Positions 42,169 through 46,954 of a DNA stretch of 46,954 bases are shown one piece after another. This DNA is from an uncultured Porphyromonadaceae bacterium. Its GTDB lineage: Bacteria > Bacteroidota > Bacteroidia > Bacteroidales > Muribaculaceae. A model generated the notes under the pieces. The model ran no database searches and was not told where the DNA came from. It saw nothing but the letters and a program-made list of their open reading frames with translations. The translations under genes and the position numbers were made by a program. The stretch covers positions 1 to 46,954 of the forward strand of contig CABPYL010000021.1 of the NCBI GenBank assembly GCA_902461565.1, written 5' to 3'. The stretch's first letter is position 1, and every line of letters starts with the position of its first letter.

Positions 42169-45100
42169 ATGAGAAACACAGTCATTATCATCATTCTTGT
42201 TTTCTGCCGGTTATTCTCTCTGGCACAGGCTAACACTGCTTTCTCCTGGCCCGATAAAGGGGTCTGGCCCGAGAGTCCCCGAGCAACCACCATACGCGAA
42301 GTAACATCTCCGCTGCCAGCGTTGCTGACGGGCGCGGCAGAATTTACCGTGCCCCTCCAGACACTTGAGGCCGAGGATTTCTCGTTGCCGTTCCAGTTCC
42401 GCTACCACTCCAATGGCATCCGTATTAAGGATGATCCTTGTCCGTGGGGATATGGCTGGACCCTGTCGCCGGCCATACGCATCTCCCGACGGATAATAGG
42501 ACGCCCCGACGGCCTTTTCACCCCAGTATTTGATAAAAGCTACCTTAGCCACAACGAGTGCTATCATGCGATGACAGACTCGGTGCTGGACCTTTCCGGT
42601 GAGCGGACCCGCAGGTACCCGGACTTCTATACCGACCCGGCGCCGGATATATTCACAGTTCAGCTGCCAGGGAAACAGTTTGCCGTGATATTTCAGGAAT
42701 CCGGAGATGGATACAAAGCTGTTACCGCAGGCTGCGATGAATATAAGATAGAGACTGATTCGATTCTTTCCTGGTTCAGAATAACCGACCAGAACGGTTG
42801 CATATACACCTTCGATGTCAAAGGGGAATACTCCATGTCCTCAATCTTCCGGACTGAATGGTTTCCGAGCTCAATTGAATTACCGTCGGGAAACAAAATC
42901 AAGTTTACCTATATAGACTGTAATTCAGCCATACACAATATGGCTGAGCGCACGCCAATAATCTATAAATTCGTATGTGGCGATAAAAATCCTCCCGAAT
43001 GCACTAATAATGTATCATTTACACATCCCGATTATAACGGAGGAAAGCATCTGTCTTCAGTTGAGTTCGACGGTGAAAAAGTGAGCATAGCTTATGCCGG
43101 AACACACGAAGGGCACCGTTGTATAAAGAGTTTTACTGATACAATCGACGGCAAAGAGGTTTACCGCGCGACTTTTACTTATGCCGACAATAACACGATG
43201 CTCCAGTCGATTGTTACGCCGGAAGGGAAGTACTCTTTCGAATATGATCCGCATACATTCAACGAAGGTTCCGGACGCGACTGGTGGGGGTATTACAATG
43301 GTAAAGAATACAAAAATGGAGGCAGTCCGAAAATCAATATCGACCTTCCAATATACACGCATAGTATATACAAACGTATAGATTATAATGATGGTGCGGA
43401 CCGCAGTATCAATGCCGAGTGTATGCAGGCCCGCATGCTTGTCAAAGCTACCTATCCTACGGGCGGGTCGGCGCGTTGGGAATATGAACCTCACCGGTTT
43501 GACTCTATAGGGCCTTATACCAATGCTGGATTGAATATCCCGAACTTTAGAAATTTTACAGAAGGCGGTGGTGTACGGGTCAAATGTATAAGTCTTTACG
43601 AGAATGCCAACGATGAAACTCCAGAGATTACAGAATTCTATTATGGTGAAAACCGGGACGGAAAAGCTATATGCAAAGCAGCGCCAACTCCTGACACTTT
43701 CGTTGACGCTTATTATTATATAGATTTATGTATAGCAGGACGTCCTGGATCACATCAGGAAGGACCGTTTTACCGTGGTACTTGGATAGTCAGTATAGCG
43801 AATGAATCCAACTATATGCAGTACCGGATCGGTGATACTCCGGTCTGGTACAGTTGTGTGGAAACAGTAAACAAAGAAGGCAAGACTGTAACCAGATTCG
43901 ATGATGTCCTCGACAGCGAAGACCGCTACTTTATCGCAACAGATTTCACCAATTGGATTACTGTGGCCTCTCATGTATTTTCCGAAGGACCGCAGATTAC
44001 ATCGCGCACCGTATATCGTTCCGCTTCGGCCGGTGAATACATTCCTGTGCTCTCGGAGAAAATGGAATATGAGACTACCGAAGGGTTTGCCTGCAATGGC
44101 CATCATATAAAACGGCTGAAACAGAGTTCCACGCAAATCCCGTCAAGCCCGGATTTTACCGGAACCGGAATGATTAAATTCCCGCCCGAAGAAGCATACA
44201 TTATCGAAGATTATCCGAACTATGAAATTCCTGACTTAGTTGCAGGCCGTCCAATAACCCTGGATACCAGTAAAGATGAGTTTTACCGACGCGAGCCATT
44301 CGCCATTCACACTCTCCGTGAGCAACTTGTATCCAGAACCGTAACCGAATACCGCGAGAACGGTTCATATACCACATCCCGGACTCTGGAATATGTGCCT
44401 GGCACCGGAATCATAAACAAAGTTACAGATACGGTAATTCCGGACAGTTCCGACACTGCCGGAGGAGGAGCTGCAAGCGTTGTGCGCGCTTTCACTTACG
44501 CCGATAGCGAGGCCGGGGGTATGGTGGCCGACATGGCAAACGCCAACATAATCGGCGTGGCGCTTAAACAGACTGAACGGTACAACACCGCTCAAATGTC
44601 GGTACGCGCTCAGATCTGGCGCTACGGCAATAACATTTTCCGACCTAAACGTGTATACAAGTCAAGAAGCACGGATACAGCCGACGAATATTACTCCGCC
44701 GATTTTGTCTGGAATTCCAGAGGAAAACTACTCTCGATGACAGACCGTGCAGGCACCGCCACCACATATACATGGGACAGCCACAGCCGCTATCCGGTAG
44801 CGATGAAGCTCGGCGAACTCGAGAGTAAAGCCGAATGGAAGCCCGGATTCGGCATTGAGGCGCTGACAACACCCGCCGGCATACGCTCAACGTATGAATA
44901 TGATGCTGCCGGACGCCTCGTCAAAAGCAGTCTCGACGGCCTCGGCATACAGAAAACCTGGCAATATGTCATATCCCAGACCGGCAACAACTATATAACA
45001 GAACAGACATGGCGCAAAGCAGGCCTGACGATGACTGTCAACTACAACCGATGCAACTACGACGGTCTCGGGCGTCCGGTATCGGAGGTTACGGCCTGGC

Positions 45101-46954
45101 AATCCGGCGGCTGGCACTACATTGCCTCCGCCATCGACTACGACACGATGGGCCGCTCTTACCGGAAATGGAATCCCGCTCCCGTCAGCTCCGGCAATGC
45201 TGATATTGAAGAAATCAGAAATTCGGCTTCGGATTTCTACGGCGATTCCAGGCCTTTTGCACAGACCGACTACGAGGCTTCGCAGCGGCGTATGCCGACG
45301 GGCATGCAGATGGCCGGAGATGTGTGGCACAACGGCAACCATAAATCCACGGTCCGGCGCCTTGTAAACGACAACGGTTCTTATGCGTGTCCGTATTACT
45401 CGCTCGGTTCGGGCATGAAGTTGCTATGCAACGGCAACTATGCAAAGGGCATACTCGCCGTGGAGGAGACTGTGGACGAAGACGGCATCACCGACGCTGT
45501 CTTTACTGATTTCCGGGGCCAATGCGTAATGCGCCGCCACGGCTCCGTCCGTACCTGCTATGTATACAACGATTACGGCGACCTGTGCTATATCCTGCCG
45601 CCCGACATGCCGGAACGGTCGTATAACCCCGACGATACGGTTCTTCTGGAACATGCGTATATCTACCGGTATGACAGCCGCGGACGGCTTGTTTTCAGCA
45701 AGACGCCGGGCTGCGACGCCGCAGAGTTCATCTACGACAACGCCGACAGGCTTGTGGCCGAGACCAATGCGGAACTTGGCGAAAAATGGCGCCTCCACTT
45801 CTACGACAACACAGGCCGTGAGATACTCGTAACCGAAGCGACGCTGCAGGCCGACGCTTCGCAGAAGGCCACGCTTGCACAACCACGTTCCGTCGCTCGC
45901 GGCAACTCTGCCGCCGCCGGTCTGAAAGGTTACATCACCGACTTCAATTTCCCGGCGGACAACAGGGTGACGTTGGCCTTTTATTATGATGACTATACCC
46001 TGACACCAAAGATCGACAACGACGGTTCGGTTTACATCAATAAACCGTACGGGCTGCTCACCGGTTCCTGGGCCGCATCCGACGATAACGGAAAAGGTGT
46101 AAACAGAATTATCTGGTACGACCGTTACGGTCGCAAAGGATACGAAATTCTCGATACCGACCCATACAGACTTTACCGCGCGACCCGATACACATACTCC
46201 GGCCAGATTTCCGCGGAATACGAACTTGTATACGACATGTCGACTTCCGTATGGAAACACTGGAAGGTGAACCGTTCCTATGGATACGACAACGCCGGGC
46301 GGCTGGAATATGAAACCACCACCCGCGACAGCTGCACCGTGCTCACCCGCTACACTTACGACGGCGCCGGACGCCTTGCCCACATCGAGAAAGGCCCCGG
46401 GAAAGCGAACGCCGGTACCTCGTCGTATTCTTTCCTGAGTTCTCTGAATGTTACCCGCGACTACTCCTACGACGTTCACGGCTGGACAGAAAAGATAGTT
46501 ACCTCTCTCCCGAGAATGGTTCAGACCGGGATCATTCATTCCACCGATATCTCGAGGCCATACTACGGCGACGCCGCTATGGAGCAGTCGTCTCATACTG
46601 TTGAACTTCCTCCCTACGAGAAATATACAGAAACAATACATTACGCCGACGGGGCGGTGCCGCGATACAACGGCACCCCCTCGGCGCGAGGCCTTACACA
46701 GGGCGGCAGATACGATTATCTTTATGACGGGCTCGATCGCCTCGTTGCCGCCCAGTACACAGCCCCCGACAAGACTCCCGAAGCCGACTTTTCCACCGAG
46801 TATACCTACGATATACTTTCGCGTCCCACGTCGATAAAGCGCCGCGGCGTGGTGGATATCGACGGCAGTACAGAAGTTTTCGGGTGGCTTGACAACCTGA
46901 GCCTTGTTTACGACGGGGCTACGCTCTGCCGGGTGAACTCGAACATCACCGACG
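42169..46954 (+). CDS. very large secreted RHS/YD-repeat protein (partial, runs off the right edge)
   Basis: The frame is open from the ATG at 42169 to the edge: 1595 codons plus one base, frame checked at several points with no net shift. Signal peptide about 1-21. The N-terminal 900 residues hold beta-rich segments with PLPFQFRY-like strands. YD/RHS repeats begin at about residue 907 (YEYDAAGRLVKS) and continue at about 989, 1166, 1187, 1372, 1395, 1515 and 1545 (DNADRLV, YDNAGRLEYE, YDGAGRLAHIE, YDGLDRLVAAQY). Such proteins form a shell around a C-terminal module. The C-terminus, where a toxin or other variable domain could sit, is outside the window. Confidence 0.93.
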   Translation, partial: MRNTVIIIILVFCRLFSLAQANTAFSWPDKGVWPESPRATTIREVTSPLPALLTGAAEFTVPLQTLEAEDFSLPFQFRYHSNGIRIKDDPCPWGYGWTLSPAIRISRRIIGRPDGLFTPVFDKSYLSHNECYHAMTDSVLDLSGERTRRYPDFYTDPAPDIFTVQLPGKQFAVIFQESGDGYKAVTAGCDEYKIETDSILSWFRITDQNGCIYTFDVKGEYSMSSIFRTEWFPSSIELPSGNKIKFTYIDCNSAIHNMAERTPIIYKFVCGDKNPPECTNNVSFTHPDYNGGKHLSSVEFDGEKVSIAYAGTHEGHRCIKSFTDTIDGKEVYRATFTYADNNTMLQSIVTPEGKYSFEYDPHTFNEGSGRDWWGYYNGKEYKNGGSPKINIDLPIYTHSIYKRIDYNDGADRSINAECMQARMLVKATYPTGGSARWEYEPHRFDSIGPYTNAGLNIPNFRNFTEGGGVRVKCISLYENANDETPEITEFYYGENRDGKAICKAAPTPDTFVDAYYYIDLCIAGRPGSHQEGPFYRGTWIVSIANESNYMQYRIGDTPVWYSCVETVNKEGKTVTRFDDVLDSEDRYFIATDFTNWITVASHVFSEGPQITSRTVYRSASAGEYIPVLSEKMEYETTEGFACNGHHIKRLKQSSTQIPSSPDFTGTGMIKFPPEEAYIIEDYPNYEIPDLVAGRPITLDTSKDEFYRREPFAIHTLREQLVSRTVTEYRENGSYTTSRTLEYVPGTGIINKVTDTVIPDSSDTAGGGAASVVRAFTYADSEAGGMVADMANANIIGVALKQTERYNTAQMSVRAQIWRYGNNIFRPKRVYKSRSTDTADEYYSADFVWNSRGKLLSMTDRAGTATTYTWDSHSRYPVAMKLGELESKAEWKPGFGIEALTTPAGIRSTYEYDAAGRLVKSSLDGLGIQKTWQYVISQTGNNYITEQTWRKAGLTMTVNYNRCNYDGLGRPVSEVTAWQSGGWHYIASAIDYDTMGRSYRKWNPAPVSSGNADIEEIRNSASDFYGDSRPFAQTDYEASQRRMPTGMQMAGDVWHNGNHKSTVRRLVNDNGSYACPYYSLGSGMKLLCNGNYAKGILAVEETVDEDGITDAVFTDFRGQCVMRRHGSVRTCYVYNDYGDLCYILPPDMPERSYNPDDTVLLEHAYIYRYDSRGRLVFSKTPGCDAAEFIYDNADRLVAETNAELGEKWRLHFYDNTGREILVTEATLQADASQKATLAQPRSVARGNSAAAGLKGYITDFNFPADNRVTLAFYYDDYTLTPKIDNDGSVYINKPYGLLTGSWAASDDNGKGVNRIIWYDRYGRKGYEILDTDPYRLYRATRYTYSGQISAEYELVYDMSTSVWKHWKVNRSYGYDNAGRLEYETTTRDSCTVLTRYTYDGAGRLAHIEKGPGKANAGTSSYSFLSSLNVTRDYSYDVHGWTEKIVTSLPRMVQTGIIHSTDISRPYYGDAAMEQSSHTVELPPYEKYTETIHYADGAVPRYNGTPSARGLTQGGRYDYLYDGLDRLVAAQYTAPDKTPEADFSTEYTYDILSRPTSIKRRGVVDIDGSTEVFGWLDNLSLVYDGATLCRVNSNITD

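Noticed and set aside
45424..46641. 405-codon minus-strand frame inside the RHS gene
   Set aside because: The plus-strand frame has YD repeats in register before, within and after this stretch; the minus frame has no recognisable features.
42169..46954. Polymorphic toxin call for the RHS protein
   Set aside because: The C-terminal module and any immunity gene lie beyond the window, so the sequence cannot support it.
1..46954. CRISPR arrays, tRNAs, insertion sequences, prophage genes, SusC/SusD pairs
   Set aside because: Read for regularly spaced repeats, cloverleaf-like segments, transposase or phage proteins and SusD-type genes; none was recognised.

Overview
The window looks like a chromosomal segment of a gut Bacteroidales, most likely family Muribaculaceae (former S24-7). 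The reasons are Bacteroidetes-type promoters (-7 box TAnnTTTG, often with TTTG or TTG 19-20 bases upstream), start codons without a strong Shine-Dalgarno sequence, secreted proteins with Por/T9SS-like C-terminal tails, membrane or TPR-linked AraC regulators, and RHS proteins of the Bacteroidetes kind. No tRNA, rRNA, CRISPR array, insertion sequence or prophage was recognised. The family assignment is inferred from gene content, not from a marker gene.

Layout. 1-5400: a tiny secreted ORF at the left edge, a secreted S9 peptidase overlapping a DUF6155-type gene, enolase, and a TM1586-type nitroreductase. 5376-6032: a 657-base gap with a perfect 19-bp inverted repeat and a promoter-to-terminator unit that looks like a structured small RNA. 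6033-8191: an ECF-like sigma factor and sigma-54 (rpoN). 8288-16377: three large secreted proteins (FnIII/jelly-roll, propeller-like, BspA-like LRR), all with sorting-type tails, around a TPR-AraC sensor regulator. 16488-23489: a membrane AraC regulator divergent from an FHS-type MFS permease, then frc-oxc-AEC transporter, an oxalate-degradation operon with the same core as E. coli yfdW-yfdU-yfdV. 23658-26501: a periplasmic M16 metallopeptidase. 26634-33108: a six-gene unit of ECF sigma factor, single-pass membrane protein, Spy/CpxP-like protein, FNT formate channel, ABC-F ATPase and TonB-dependent receptor. 33112-41025 (minus strand): a housekeeping run of DedA, rpe, ftsK, lolA-like, trxB, ybaK, aroC and algH. 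41204-46954: a secreted protein followed by a very large RHS-repeat protein cut by the right edge.

How the genes work together. The central feature is oxalate use. Frc moves CoA from formyl-CoA to oxalate, Oxc decarboxylates oxalyl-CoA to formyl-CoA and CO2, and the AEC carrier is the likely oxalate/formate transporter. The formate product could leave through the FNT channel at 28215-29012, about 5 kb away in an apparently sigma-factor-controlled unit. Frc differs from the Oxalobacter enzyme at the Trp48 and tetraglycine-loop positions and Oxc at the Arg555 position, so this may be a divergent branch of the pathway. The other new-looking items are the candidate small RNA and the sigma/membrane/Spy-like trio, which resembles CnrYXH-type stress sensing.
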